A stretch of 64,000 bases of DNA from Hyaloperonospora brassicae (GCA_947650285.1 CANTFL010001360.1:124001-188000), one strand, 5' to 3'; shown: positions 48,783 through 60,700, counted from the first letter of the stretch. Notes: a model not told the origin generated them from the letters alone. Numbers and translations are program-made.

Positions 48783-48808
48783 ACGGACGTACGTATACGT
48801 ACGTCCGT
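48783..48808. repeat. 26-bp perfect palindrome upstream of ORC2
   Basis: The sequence reads the same on both strands, built of ACGGACGT and ACGTAT around a TATA-like centre (GTATAC). It is 75-100 bp upstream of the ORC2 ATG, in the likely promoter or 5'-UTR. It could bind a dimeric regulator or form a cruciform or RNA hairpin. Confidence 0.6.
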
Positions 48809-49407
48809 TTTTGGTCACATGGGAAGCGTCGTGGAACATATGCGCGTTCTTATGTACAATATCGACCAGGCTCCAAATAATATCTGGACAAAAGCTCATT
48901 TCATGTTATGATCGGATGCGCACTACATATGGAATGGGTGTGTGGCAGGGGCAGTGGTAATTGTACTGATTTACGAAATGATACAGGCAATGAAGACACG
49001 TCAAAGATTTGCCTGCGTATGCGACATCATTCGACCCACGTTTCAGCGTTTTTACGTGTAAAGTACGCACCGTACGCTCCGTTTTCCCACGGCGTGGTCA
49101 CTACGCTTTCTAAAAGTATCGAAATGACATGGCGCATGTACTGGCGGTCCTCTTTTGCATACGTCTACCGCATTCTTTCGTCGCCGTAGCTCATTGTCAA
49201 ACGAGCAGGTCGGACCGTAAACCTGAGCTCCAGATGGCCCCACGCTCACAGTCGGCCGAGACGTCCCCGACCCAAACGAGCCGCAGGAAGTTCCAGTATA
49301 CGCCTACCGGATAACACTCGTCCTCGTTCCCGGCTCCGCCAATCAGCAAACGCTCCGCGACCGACCCGCACATTCTGTCACGGCCACCACAACAATTCAA
49401 GTCAGAC
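48809..49407. other. Divergent spacer between ORC2 and phytochelatin synthase
   Basis: It holds both promoters. GCTCATTGTCAAACG at 49189-49203 is initiator-like for the plus-strand gene, about 205 nt before its ATG. If transcription starts there, a 26-codon upstream ORF (ATG 49234, stop at 49314) precedes the phytochelatin synthase ATG and could restrain translation. Confidence 0.45.
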
Positions 49408-50322
49408 ATGGACTGCAAGTGCCCGTCACGACGGGACGCGTCAGCGCAACAAGTGGCACCCGACACGCGACGGCATCGACCGACAAATGGCAACCAGAGG
49501 TCCGCTACGGTCAGCAGTAGCACTAGTGCCAGTAGCAACGGCCCGCGCAGCTTCCACCGGCGCCACTTGCCACAGGAGTGCATCGCGTTCTCGAGTCCCG
49601 AGGGCCGTCAGCTCTTTGTCGAGGCCGTGACGCGCACAGAGCCGACGAACTACATGCAGATCTACTTCCCACTGGCCGAGCAGTTCACGACGCAGGCTGA
49701 GCCGGCGTTCTGCGGCCTCGCGACGCTCGCCATGTGCCTGAACGCGCTCGGGGTCGACCCGGGCCGACGCTGGAAAGGCCCCTGGCGCTGGTTCAGCGAA
49801 GAGCTCTTTGACTGCTGCAAACCGCTGCTCGTGGCCAGGGAACAGGGCATCAACATGGCCGAGTTCACGTGCCTCGCGCGCTGCAACGGCGTCGCGACCG
49901 ACGCCATTGGTGCCACGAGTGCGTTTACGCTCGCGCAGTTCCGCGCGATCGTCCAGCGCAGCTGCGCCACGAGCACTGAGATCGTTGTGCTCAACTACAG
50001 CCGGCGGGTCTTGGGCCAGAGCGGCGACGGGCACTTTTCGCCCATTGGCGGGTACCACGTCGAGCGCGACCTCGTGCTGCTGCTGGACGTCGCGCGGTTC
50101 AAGTACCCGCCGCATTGGGTGCAGCTCTCGCGCGTGTTTGACGCCATGCAGTGTGTCGACGCGTCGGTGAACGCCCCGCGCGGGCTCGTGGTGCTGACCA
50201 AGGGCCCATCGGTGTGGAACGGCGTCGACACGTGTGAAGCAGCGGCCGCAGTGTATTCGCTGCGACGGACGGACGGCAGTGGCGGCGGCGACAGCGTATC
50301 CAGTTCGGCGGCCGTGTTGTAG
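49408..50322 (+). CDS. PCS: Phytochelatin synthase (glutathione gamma-glutamylcysteinyltransferase)
   Basis: A papain-like enzyme that joins gamma-Glu-Cys units from glutathione into phytochelatins, which chelate cadmium and other metals. The N-terminal catalytic domain is complete: EGRQLFVEA start, AEPAFCGLATLAMCLNALG with the catalytic Cys, WRWFSEELFDCC, MAEFTCLARCNG, VLNYSRR, then GQSGDGHFSPIGGYH with the catalytic His and LLLDVARFKYPPHWV with the catalytic Asp. The length (304 aa) is the catalytic domain plus short tails; the Cys-rich C-terminal domain of plant enzymes is missing. The N-terminal ~50 residues are Ser/Arg-rich and poorly ordered. No introns. A broken paralogue lies 31 kb away at 18.3-19.0 kb. 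Confidence 0.93.
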   Translation: MDCKCPSRRDASAQQVAPDTRRHRPTNGNQRSATVSSSTSASSNGPRSFHRRHLPQECIAFSSPEGRQLFVEAVTRTEPTNYMQIYFPLAEQFTTQAEPAFCGLATLAMCLNALGVDPGRRWKGPWRWFSEELFDCCKPLLVAREQGINMAEFTCLARCNGVATDAIGATSAFTLAQFRAIVQRSCATSTEIVVLNYSRRVLGQSGDGHFSPIGGYHVERDLVLLLDVARFKYPPHWVQLSRVFDAMQCVDASVNAPRGLVVLTKGPSVWNGVDTCEAAAAVYSLRRTDGSGGGDSVSSSAAVL

Positions 50323-50981
50323 CACAGCAGAGCAGCGGTAGAGGCAGAGACTAAACTACTAGTGGGGTGGGGTGGGGGGGACGCGACGACAGTGACGTCG
50401 GTTTGCATGGAGGACACAGTCGGCATTTCTAGTGGATGTGAACGTCGCGGACGAGATCGACGTCATGTATTGCCGACATTGCGGTGCGGCGCAGTGGTGA
50501 AGAACGTCGTCTCATGGCCGAAGAAGGCGCGTGGCGGGTGTGCTGTACGCTTGACGTCGTACTAAGCTGCTGCATGCGCATCTAAACTGCTGGCTGTGGA
50601 TTTGCACACTGCATAGCTAAACTGGATTCGATTTTGCTTTTTTGGTGCTCGCGTTACTTGGGATGGAAGACGCTGGCTGACTTTACGCTTGCGTCGGTCG
50701 AGCTGGCCAAGCGACGGTGGTCGGTGGAGCGCAACGTTGTGTATGTGCGAAAAGTCGCTTTTTTCGAAAGGACATGTCGTCAGGAGAGAGGGCTTCATTC
50801 TGCGTGATGTTGCTTGCACCTTTGTCGAACCTTCTCTACTCATTCTTTATTTCAATGGAAACAACATTCGTCATCTACTTTCTCAGTAGAAAAGCACTAT
50901 TTGCAAGACTGCCGTTTCGGTCACATAACTAATTATACATGAACATCTGGTATACTTACTTGTACAACTCGCGCCTCGCAC
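50323..50981. other. Intergenic 3' flanks
   Basis: It holds the 3' ends of the convergent phytochelatin synthase and zinc-finger genes. A G-rich run (GGGGTGGGGTGGGGGGG) follows the first at about 50362. Nothing else recognised. Confidence 0.45.
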
Positions 50982-52728
50982 TTATACCAATACACTATCC
51001 CGCTGCTCCCCTTCCATCGACGCTCCGCTACTCTGCGTCTCGTGGATCTGACATAACAGACCGCGCCGAACAGCTCGGGAACAATTGGGGTGTTGACACC
51101 GCTTGCCGCCGCCATGAGAGATACAAAAGCCGTTGCCGCGATCTTTCTTCTCGCACGTGCCGTACTGGCACTTGCGGATGCCGCCGTGCACGTAACAGCG
51201 GCCTTTGCGCTGCTGGCCGCGTGTGCAGCCTGGGAACTCGCAGCGTTTGCCGCCGCCGTGGGCGCGGCAGAAGCCTCCGCCTTGCGAGCTCCGCGCACAC
51301 CCACCAGGTCCTGCGTACTGACACCGGGCCCCGCCCCCGTGAGCTTTGCAGCGACTATTGGACTGCGCCCGTCGCGTGCAGTCAGCTTCGATGCATTTCT
51401 TTCCTTTGGTCGTCGCCGCGACGCAGCTGCTTGAGTGAACAGCAGTGTGTGACGAGCGGGCAGGCGACGCGGTCGCTGCGGTTCGGGCGGCTTTCGCCGC
51501 GCCTTTCGTGCTGCTACTGCTGCTGCGGTCTTTTTTGCTCAGCCGCGCACGCTTCTGTCGAGACGCCAACAGCGGGAGCGGCAGACCAAAGTCCGTCGAC
51601 ACAATGAGCTCCTTGAGCGCTTTGCTGGTCAGCGAAGAAGGCGGCGAGATCGTCACGGACAGCGGGGAGGAACGCACGTGCAATGTCTTGCGTGATGGCT
51701 CGAGCATTGGACTTGCGCGGTGGCCGCTGCCTGCCACAGTAGACGCACTGCGCGTCGTCGAGGTCCACAGACCAGGCGCTGCTGCCACTGTTGTTGACGA
51801 TGTTGTTGATGTTGCATACTGGGCCGCCTGTCTTTCCGTTGAAGTTGCCGTTGAGGTTGAGGTTGAAGTTGGTGCTACTCCAGCAGCGTTGAACCTGTCG
51901 ACAGAGCCGGGACTTGATTGGTGGATATCGCCTCCTCCTGTCGTCACGTGCATCATGTGCTTCATCAGAGTGCAGTCGCTGGCAGTGCGCGCCCAGAGGC
52001 GTCGAGACGTCTTCCTGTATCCACGGGTGCGCCGCTACTGGCGCGTAACTCACAAACGCACTGGTGCCGCTTGTTGCGTCGAACCCGATCGGGACACTCA
52101 CGTTCATCGGGACGCTCGCCAGCAGTTGTCCCCTCGTGGCGTCGAGAGTGTAGCCATGTCCGAGAGTAGTAGCACTAGACCCAGCAGTAGTCGGTACGAT
52201 CCCACTCCGTCTCGGGCGATACGACGACTGGTGATAGCTCACGGCGTCGGTGCAAAAGCCGCCGTCTTTCACGTGCACGTCGCCATGCAGTCGCGGCAAC
52301 TCGAGCGGCTCCAAGAGCAACGACGTTGTCGGGCTGCTCGAGAACAACTTGCCGCCCCCGTCGTGCTCGCACTTGAGCCCCGAGGCAAAGTCGGGGAAGT
52401 CCTGGTCGTTGAGCATCTGATTGAGCACGTCGTCGTCGTGGAGCCGCACAAAGAGCGGGGCGTCGTCGGCCGTGAGTGGCTGAAACGGCGCGTGGAGCTG
52501 CGAGAAGGCGATCCCGCCGCCCAAGAGCGAGTTGGGGGGCGCGGGGACAAGGGCGCTCGAGTTGAAGTTGCCGGTGCAACTACCAGTGCCCGTGCGTGCG
52601 TGGACTCGACCGCGCGACGACGATGGCAGTGACGACGAGGGCGACGAAAAGACGCTCGACGGCACCGCGACGCTGTTCGACCGCATCTCGGGTGAGAACA
52701 GCGATTCAACAAATGCCACTTCGTCCAT
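50982..52728 (-). CDS. HGGG (WRKY19-like) zinc-finger protein, paralogue 1
   Basis: Exon 1 is 52728-51678 and exon 2 is 51619-50982, joined over a 58-nt GT-AG intron (GTGCGT donor), giving 562 aa. The C-terminus has five tandem fingers of form C-x4-C-x9-C-x2-H with HGGG between them, for example CTRRAQSNSRCKAHGGG and CEKKDRGNGFCISHGGG; the second finger has three extra residues between its first cysteines. This repeat is the WRKY19-like zinc finger abundant in oomycete proteins, probably DNA-binding. The N-terminus is Ser-rich and acidic and starts at the ATG at 52728 (MDEVAFVESLF). A longer open frame upstream uses no convincing ATG. An alternative acceptor a few bases away is possible. Confidence 0.8.
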
Positions 52729-53192
52729 GAGAGGTACACTGCTGCACACAGGGGGCACGAAAAGCGCGCGTGGAGCTCGAGACAGCGGGGATGGAATGGC
52801 AGCGGTTTCCCCGTTGAAGTTGTGCGGGACGGCGGCGAAAAAAGACGAGCGCAGGGGCCGAACTGGAGGATTGAGCGCAACATGTCTTGATGTTAGTATG
52901 GGCCGAAGAAGAAGGCGCAGAAGAACATGGCCGAGGAGGAGCGAGGGAAAGAGAAGGCGTGAGAAAAAAACGGAACGATTAGTCGCGTACCTGATTTTTT
53001 CGCTTGCAGGCGGACGGACGGTGGGTACAGCCGCCAAGTACGTGTTCAAGTCCACCCTTTGGTGTAGGTGGATGGATGCGTGGGAGAGACGTGGGTGGTT
53101 GCGCAGGTAGGACCTGGCTGGTGTTGACGTTGCGGTGGCTGTTGTTGACGTGGCGGTGGCTGTTGCTGTGATTGTACGCCGTCTTCTCCTTT

Positions 53193-53222
53193 TTCTTCTT
53201 CTTCTTCTTCTTCTTCTTCTTT
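53193..53222. repeat. (TTC)n microsatellite
   Basis: About ten TTC/CTT units. On the minus strand it is a (GAA)n purine tract upstream of zinc-finger paralogue 1. Confidence 0.85.
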
Positions 53223-54225
53223 TGCGTCTGCTGGTGCTGGTGACTAAAAAGCGCCAGAGGGGCAGATCACTTGCTTTCGCGGAGGAACGAAGTGTGACTG
53301 TGTCCGCGGCGACACGCGCGAGCGCTGTGCTCGTCCAACAAGAAAAAGCGAGCGACAAACAGGTTATTTGGGTGCCGCAGCTGCCACTCGGAGACCGTAT
53401 GGTCGCGGCACATGGCGCCGAGCAGGGGATCAGCTTGAGGCGCACATATGTGGCAACGGACAGGAGAAATTGACGTCGGCGAGCGACGGCGCGATGATGG
53501 AAAACCAGGTGCCTCGCGGCGAGATCGTATAAGAGCGCAAGTACGTGTACGTTGATTGAAGCGCGTTAGGTGAGGAGGCAAACGGGATGCGGTCGTGACT
53601 CCCCGCCCCTCCCAATGGCTTCCCTCGCCAGCCGTGGAAGACTGCTGCAGTCTGGCGCAGCGAGTTCGACTCCACGACCACATGAGGGCTCGTGTTTACC
53701 AGACGCGCCAGCAGCAGCTCTTGTATCGACATTGAGTGGCTCAGTCTCGTTCTTCGTTCGAGGTATGTCGGCAGGCGGCAGGCGTTGCTGTTTCCCTTTT
53801 GGTGACCCCTTTAGCACCTGAGCGTCCGCGCCTTTCTTCTCGGTGGCCTTGTCGGTTACGACTTGAGGGCGGCACAAACGGGAAAGGGCCTTTTTGATGC
53901 AGGCTTCGGCACAGACCGGCGGGCTTTTACTGGAGACAAAGCACCTCCAGTGTGTGTGTCCCTTCAGTGCGACATGCAACAATGGCAGCAGACCTGCTCC
54001 GACATGCCCGACCAGCTGCGTGGTGGGAGGGGGGACTTCCAGATCATCTCGATGAGGCAGCGACCGCGTCGTGCGAGATGAGGTGACGTCGACGGGCGGC
54101 GGACGTCACCCCATCTCGCGCGACGTGATTCTCGCGCTAGGATGATGAGCTGCCGTGTTCGGTGCTCAGAGCTATTGGTCGTGCTTTTACTACTCTGTGC
54201 CCACTTGCGTGGCAACGTGGATTGA

Positions 54226-54345
54226 TAAACTGACAGACTGACCGATATACCGATAGACCGATAGACAGATAGACAGATAGACTGGCAGACTGGGAGACTG
54301 ACTGATAGGCTGACAGATATAGTGATTGATAGGTTGATGGGCTTA
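54226..54345. repeat. Imperfect (GATA/GACT)n tetranucleotide tract
   Basis: A run of GATAGACA, GATAGACC and GACTGACT variants. It accounts for the repetitive Ser/Tyr/Val-rich open frame on the minus strand, which is not a gene. Confidence 0.8.
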
Positions 54346-54910
54346 CAGTTCCGAAGGACTCCTCCAGCCTCTTGCCGCTGCTATAAGCACTACTGAAGCG
54401 TACGGTGCGACCGACGCGTCTTCTGACAGGTCGGTCCATCACATCTTTGCACTGCGCGTGCGAATCCCCGCGCCTCAATCGCGTCCGCCTGTCGTACAAA
54501 GGAGACTCACGTAGCTCTCGCCCCGTGGGGTGCAACGATGCAGCAGGTCTACGTCGTGGGTATGTAACACCGGCCGGCTGGATAGTCTGCGGCCCGGCCC
54601 GGCCCAGCCCAGCGTCGTGCAGTTGGTTGCGTGTCCAAGACCGGCAGGCGACAGACGAGTCGACGTTGCCGTTCTTCTTACAAGTGGCCCGGCGTGGCAC
54701 GCGTTTCCATCACGCAGGCTGTGTCGACCGTCGCAGGAAGCCCGAGGTCTGGCCACGACAATCCCACGTCGCTTATCTTTTGTTGACCGACTGGCGCTAG
54801 CGCCAGCCCCGTCTTGCCATCGACCCCATCTCTCAGGAGCTGACACACTTGCAGTGCACAACATCTCAGTTCTTATTTGGAGCTCCGCGCTAACATGACG
54901 GGCTTTTTCT

Positions 54911-54937
54911 CCAGTCAGTCAGTCAGTCAGTCAGTCC
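54911..54937. repeat. (CAGT)n microsatellite
   Basis: About six CAGT units in the divergent spacer. Confidence 0.85.
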
Positions 54938-56488
54938 AGTCACAGGCAATGCTAATGCTACGTACGCCACACCAGACTACTTCAACAGCGACAACGCAAC
55001 ACCCCCCGAGCTCCTGCGCCCTTTGGCACACCACAAGTTGGCTGCATCGTGCACTACAATGCGTGCGTTACCCCTCGAAGGCCTCCTCTTTCCGTCTGGT
55101 AGGTCTCTTGGCAGCAATGACATGTATCAGCAGCAGCAGCCACTGCGCACGAGAGCCTTTCCGATGCAAAACCACTAGAACGCGCCTGACCCCGCCTTTC
55201 CAATGTACACTGTCGGGCGGGCCTTTCCACGGCGCAAAGTTGCCCAGAACTCGGCGTGAGCTAATCCCGAGGTGCAACTCCACACGTTGACCGGCCGCTG
55301 TTCGTTCAAGAAGTAGGCGTGAACGTCACACACCAGTTGGGAAGTTTCGCCACTTGCTGGGCCGCACACTTGGCACGTGTATCGACGTTTTGTCATCCGC
55401 ATGGCGATGGGCTCGCAGCAGTTACGCGGGACTCACTTCTACGATTTGCCGAGCAGGTCCCGCCCCGTCAAGATCAGGTCGCTGCTTTCAGGGGAAAACG
55501 CACTGCGCTTCGCGTGTCCACGTCGTTCACCGGATCGATATACTTTGCTGAGTCCGTTTTGCTCGTTTCGCTATGTCTCTCTCTCGTTCGTTCATTTGTA
55601 TCGATGAAAGGATCGCCGGCGTTTATCTTGTTGTTGTCGGAGTCGGCATCTGTTGCACTTGCTTCGAGCAACAGTTTGACCGACCGACCAACTGCTAGCA
55701 GCTACTACTCCTGCCTACACTTGCGGTCAGGAGAAAAGAAAAAGATAAGAGCACCGAGCACCTGGACGGCCTTTTCCGCCCGCCTCTCCTTTCCGCGTGC
55801 TCGCCTTTTGCACGACGGGCATATGTTTGAAGATCGCTTTGTCCTCCTCTCGTACCGACACGCCGTGTGTGTGTGTGCGGGTGGGTGTGGGGGGGATGCA
55901 ACCTGCCAAACCGTTTGCCATCTATCTCCATGTCAAGCGAGACCTTTCTCTGGCCGAGCACGACAAGGAGCAACAATGGCACAACGCCCGCACGCGCGCC
56001 CGCCGTCTGACCGAAAGCTCCCTGTTGCCAGTACGGCACTCAACGGATCATCCCGCGAGCTCACGACGAGACGCGCGGACGAAGGGGACGACGACGGGTC
56101 TGTTGTGGTCGGCTGCTACTACTGCGACTGATGTTGCTACGGCTGCTACTGCTGCTGCGACTGCGACTGCCTCGTTGCTCATCGCGGCACGACCGGCGGC
56201 CTCACTTCGTGCAAGTCGCACGGTCATTTGAAGCAGGTGCCCGCACTTGCCCCACGTGGCAAAAGACCTCATTTGATCATTTGTCGAGTTTCGAGCAACG
56301 AGAAACAGACCATCTGCTGCGCGCGACACGGACTGGCCACTCGGTAGCACGCTCTGAAGTTTGCGTCCGCGGCTCGTTTACGTCCGTCGTCGTTGTCGTC
56401 CCTTTCCGCATTCGCCGTCAGCTCACCTCGTTTTGACCGACCACAAAGCCGCCACCGCCGCAGTCGAAACAACAGACACTCTCACACA

Positions 56489-56509
56489 AACACACACACA
56501 CACACACAC
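56489..56509. repeat. (CA)n microsatellite
   Basis: About ten CA units, followed by (GACA/GACC)n-like sequence, 270 bp upstream of zinc-finger paralogue 2. Confidence 0.85.
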
Positions 56510-56644
56510 TCCTCACACGCGCAACCGACCGGCAGACAGCCATTTAGACACTCCCTCCGTCAGACAGTCCCCGTCAGACAGACAGAGCGACCGATCGACC
56601 GACAGAGCGACCGATTGACCGACTGTCAGTGAGTCAGTCACTTG

Positions 56645-56656
56645 TCATTTCGAAAT
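56645..56656 (+). promoter_or_regulatory. Oomycete initiator-like element of zinc-finger paralogue 2
   Basis: TCATTTCGAAAT is a close match to the oomycete initiator with its A/T-rich flank, 118 nt upstream of the ATG. Confidence 0.5.
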
Positions 56657-56773
56657 CCGGCGAGCGCTCAGCACGGCAGATTACGTCCCCCTGCGCCACG
56701 TTTTGCTCTCGTAGCAATCGTATTGATCCCCTCCGCCGCTGACCCACTCACTCACTCAACGACCCGCCTCAGC

Positions 56774-57792
56774 ATGTTGGACTCGTGTCTCCGGTCGCCC
56801 GCCTCGCCCGTTGATTCCGCCATGTTCCCGCCCGTGTACAACCGCTCCCTGTCGTCGTCGTCGTCGACCTCCATATCGTGCGACGCCCCCGCCAACGACA
56901 ACAGCAGCTCCACGGGCACCACCGGCATCCCCAACCACATCAACCACTACCGCAGCTACGACCTCATCCACTCGAGCGTCTACTCGACTGGCGCGAAGCC
57001 CCTGAGCAGCTCCGCGTGCCTGAAACAGCACGACCTCGAGCCCTTTGAGTTCCGGGCGCCTTCAGCTGCCGTGCCGACCCCGCGGTCCCACGCCGGCACG
57101 TCGCTCAGCTCGGTCTTTGGCGACCAGGACCTCATTGACGCCATCATGTGCAGCCTCAACGCCGAACAGGCCAACCACATGAACCACCACCCCCCTACAG
57201 CGCCGTCAAGGCCGTCTCCAACCCACTCTTTAGCCTCAACTTCCCCGCCCCCCGACGCCTCCAGCAGCAGCAGCAGCCGAAGCGGCCGCAGTCGTTCACG
57301 GCGCTCATGCAGCAGCGGCCGCTCGGGGGCAGTCTCTCGGCCGCCTCCAGCAGTAGCGGCCCCTGTCTGCGCAAACCCGGCACGTTCCTCAACAAAGACG
57401 GCCGCTGGATCAAGGGCAAACCCTGTCGCATGGACAGCTGCGACAAGCGCGCGCAGTCCAACGGCCTGTGCAAAGGCCACGGCGGCGGCGCGCGCTGCAG
57501 CTTCTCGGGCTGCAGCAAGTCGTCCCAGGGCGGGGGCTTCTGCCGCGCGCACGGCGGCGGCAAACGCTGTCTCTACGACGGCTGCGAGAAGGGCACGCAG
57601 CGCAACGGCTTTTGCTACCTGCACGGCGGCGTGCGGTCGTGCAGCGTCGACGGGTGCGAGAAGAAGGACCGCGGCAACGGCAAGTGCTTCTCGCACGGCG
57701 GCGGCCGCAAGTGTCAGGCGCTTATGTGCTTCCACACGATCCGACGGGGCGCGTTCTGCGACGTGCACAATGAAAAGCTCAGGAAGCAGTAG
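56774..57792 (+). CDS. HGGG (WRKY19-like) zinc-finger protein, paralogue 2, with a frame break
   Basis: The ATG at 56774 (MLDSCLRSPASP) opens a Ser-rich, acidic N-terminus with FGDQDLIDAIM. At 57190-57195 the frame must change to reach the zinc fingers: a C6 run reads HHPPTAP in the first frame, whereas PPYSAVKAVSNPLF in the second leads into the fingers. One more C would restore a single frame, so this is a sequencing or assembly error, a recent mutation, or a recoding site. The second frame (to the stop at 57792) has five C-x4-C-x9-C-x2-H fingers with HGGG links (CDKRAQSNGLCKGHGGG, CSKSSQGGGFCRAHGGG). There is no intron signal at the break. It is a paralogue of the minus-strand gene at 51-52.7 kb. 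Confidence 0.8.
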
Positions 57793-60700
57793 AAGAGGGA
57801 AGGAGGAAGAAGAGAAGACGACGAAGCAGAAGCAGAGGAAGAAGAGGGGGAGCAGTGTGCTCGAGGAAGAGGAGGGGGAGGCCGCAGGATGTCTGCAGCA
57901 GCAGCAGCAGCAGCAGAGACACTTAAGTTAAGAGCCCGGCACTTGGTCCGAGGCGACCGTGGCGCGTTCGTGATCATATAACACCACTTGTATGCAGTAC
58001 ATGTAAACGGTATCGAAGGAAATACTGCCTTTCACACTCACGCGACTATGTATGTCGTCTCGATCGATCCTCTGTCCTAATCTCCTCTATCTCTTCGATT
58101 GTCTCCAGCCCGACACGTACTGTACGCGACAGTGGTGACGCGAGTTGACGTGCACGGTGCGGCTGCTGCTGCTGCTGGACCGAGGCGAGGCGACGTGGGG
58201 CTAATCCCACGACTGCCGACGCAGAGCCGGGCGGGGCTTCTTATCTGGCCAAGAAGTTCCATATCATATCAACGATCGTGGGCGCGGAAGACCATCTGGT
58301 GGCAGACTGGATGGCGCAACTGCTGCAAGTTGACGACAGGGCGCTCGACAGGATCGGCGGCTGCACCAGATGGCGACGAAAGGTGTACGACCGCCCGGGC
58401 GCGAGGCAGCTGGTCGTCCAATCGGAACATCTCGGACGACGACTCGCGAAGGGGAACCGTCTGAAGACGACGACGACGACGGCAGCGAGGCGACTACTGC
58501 CTTTTTGTGAGGTGCAACACGGGCGACAATACTGCGCTATTGTTTGGGTTGCTATTGCGGTTGCTATTGCTACGACGACAGCTGCTGCAGCTCTAGTGCA
58601 CGTACCTTCGAAGGAGCGATCAGCAAACACGTACGCGGGCGAAGGAGAACGCACTTCTGTCTGAAGGGCTTAGGAATACATACCAGTCAAGTCTGCAGGT
58701 TGATACGCACAACGTGCGGCTGAAACGTCGCAACTGCTTGAAGCGCAACGTGTCGATGTGGTGTCAGACACGTCGGTCGGTCACGTGACACAGTTGTGCG
58801 CGTGACTGGACCAACTGCCGTCCGAGTCGCGCGTGATCCTTTCGGGACATCATTTCCACGACGTCACGACTTGCGCACGTTGCTCGAGAGCCATAGAAAG
58901 GGAGTGAACGTGGACGACTGAAGTCGAGTCGCCCGGTAGGTACAGCGATGCGATGGTACGGACTGGAGACGTGACGACGGACGTGGGACGTCTACTGTGA
59001 AGACAGTTGGGGGCCTCTGATGCGATCGGGTCGAGGGTCGAGCACACAGCGTGTGGATTTCTGTCGTTCGTTCATTCGCTGCGAGTGTTCTTGGTAGGCG
59101 ACGGATGCAGTGCTTTCACACACGCCGCCATTAGTTGGTCAGTACTGGAGGAGAGGGAGGGAGAGGTCTTTTTGGGCAATGACACTAACGAGAGACATGC
59201 AGCGTTCGAAGCACATCCCCGCTCATGTATGGATATCTCGGGAGCGTGCGTCGTGCCTCAATAGCGAATCCACACGTCCTCGTGGCTTGCAAGAAACAGT
59301 CGTGTCGTGTGCGGATTGTGAACGCGGCATCAATTGGCGGCCGCGTCAGTGCTGCTATATAGGAGCAACGAAGACAACGGATGACCACCTTCTGGACACG
59401 CCGTGCGCACACGATCGCTGCATGAAGCGTAGAGCTCATACGGCACTCACTGGATACGAGAGTCGTCGAAGTCAGGACACATGCGCGTTTTCCTCGCACG
59501 TTGTGTGCACACGGGCAGTCATTGAAGCTCTCGAAGCGAATGTCAAGGCGCATCTACTTGGAGGCTCTTCCGTCTCGAACACACCTTCGTCTGAGAGCGA
59601 CTGTGGCATGTTCTGAGCAGCAATTGCATCACTAGCTCGTGAATGGACACGACCGCAAAAGACTGACGATACATACATTCAATAGGCTTGAGAGACAAGT
59701 CGGCCGTCCGCCCTGCTCCCGCTCTTTCTGTGGCGGAAGCGCTCTTTGGATTACGTGCCTCCGACCCGTTATCTATTGAGGATGTCTGTTTTTCGCCACA
59801 TCCATCTGCTGCTGCGAAAGTTCGCGCACCGCTGCCGTCAGACAGTCGTGCTGTTGACTGCTTCGCAAAGACGCACCGATGACCTAATCATGTGGATTCT
59901 CCTTGTTGAAGTCCTGTCACACAGTAGGACGGAGCGAGCCGAGGTCAGGCCTGACCTATCCACAAGCGACAGGGGGCCAGTGCGGGCCCAGAAGGCACAA
60001 CAGGAGGCGCACGCGCTGTTGCTTCTTGTTGAGTCACGGACGGACTACTACGGCACGTGGATACGTGCCCTAGCCACGGGCAAAACAGTGAACGGATGTC
60101 TCGGCACGTCGGTCTCCCGCGCCACTCATGGCCGCGGTCGTTAGGATCGTTGGAAAGAGGCAAAGCTCTGTTTCGCGACTTGACTTGACTTGGCTCTGCG
60201 CTTGAGGGCCTTTGCATTGACTATCGTACATGACTCAAGGACTCGTTGAAACTGTATTGAACATCGGCTGCTACTGCTTTTGTACACGGACTTACGTCAT
60301 AGTTACGCTGCGGTGCTTGACGATCGATCTGCACGCGGAGCGCTGCTGTTTAACGTTGTGTTCGCGGCACTACAGCGCATCTGTGCCTGGCTGACAATCT
60401 ACCGTGACGATGCGACTGCAGTCGAAGCTTCGAGTCAGTCATTGCAAACTTCCTGATCGATGCTTTTCAACGCCGGCCATGTAAATACGATGGTACATCA
60501 AGACATAGATGCACACTCGTTGCGTCGTGCGCTTCGTCACCGTCAAGTCGTGACGTTAGCTCGATGCGCTGCGTTTCTTTCGAGTCGTTCGAAGATTTGG
60601 GACCAAAGCTGTCAGCGCCTCGCTTTCCAGCCTCCATCAGCCGACAGATGCGGAGCCAAGCAAACACTACGTACGACGATGGCAAGTAACCATTCTTGCC

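Larger units (their letters stand above)
52729..56773. other. 4-kb divergent spacer between the two zinc-finger paralogues
   Basis: It carries the 5' regions of both genes. Long open frames here (for example 55319-56131 plus and 54137-54700 minus) come from GC-rich or repeat sequence and show no domain. It is rich in simple repeats, several of which are listed separately. Confidence 0.5.

Noticed and set aside
49441..50325. 294-codon minus-strand ORF
   Set aside because: Antisense shadow of the GC-rich phytochelatin synthase gene.
51445..52632. 395-codon plus-strand ORF
   Set aside because: Antisense to zinc-finger paralogue 1; no recognisable protein features.
54137..54700. Repetitive Ser/Tyr/Val protein on the minus strand
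   Set aside because: It is the translation of a GATA/GACT microsatellite.
55319..56131. 270-codon plus-strand ORF in the divergent spacer
   Set aside because: Low-complexity composition crossing (GT)n and other simple repeats; no motif and no partner in other frames.
56980..57768. 262-codon minus-strand ORF
   Set aside because: Ala/Arg-rich mirror of the Cys/Gly-rich zinc-finger repeats of paralogue 2.
59110..59616. 168-codon plus-strand ORF
   Set aside because: No domain, no initiator-like element placed sensibly, and other frames are equally open; not enough to call a gene.
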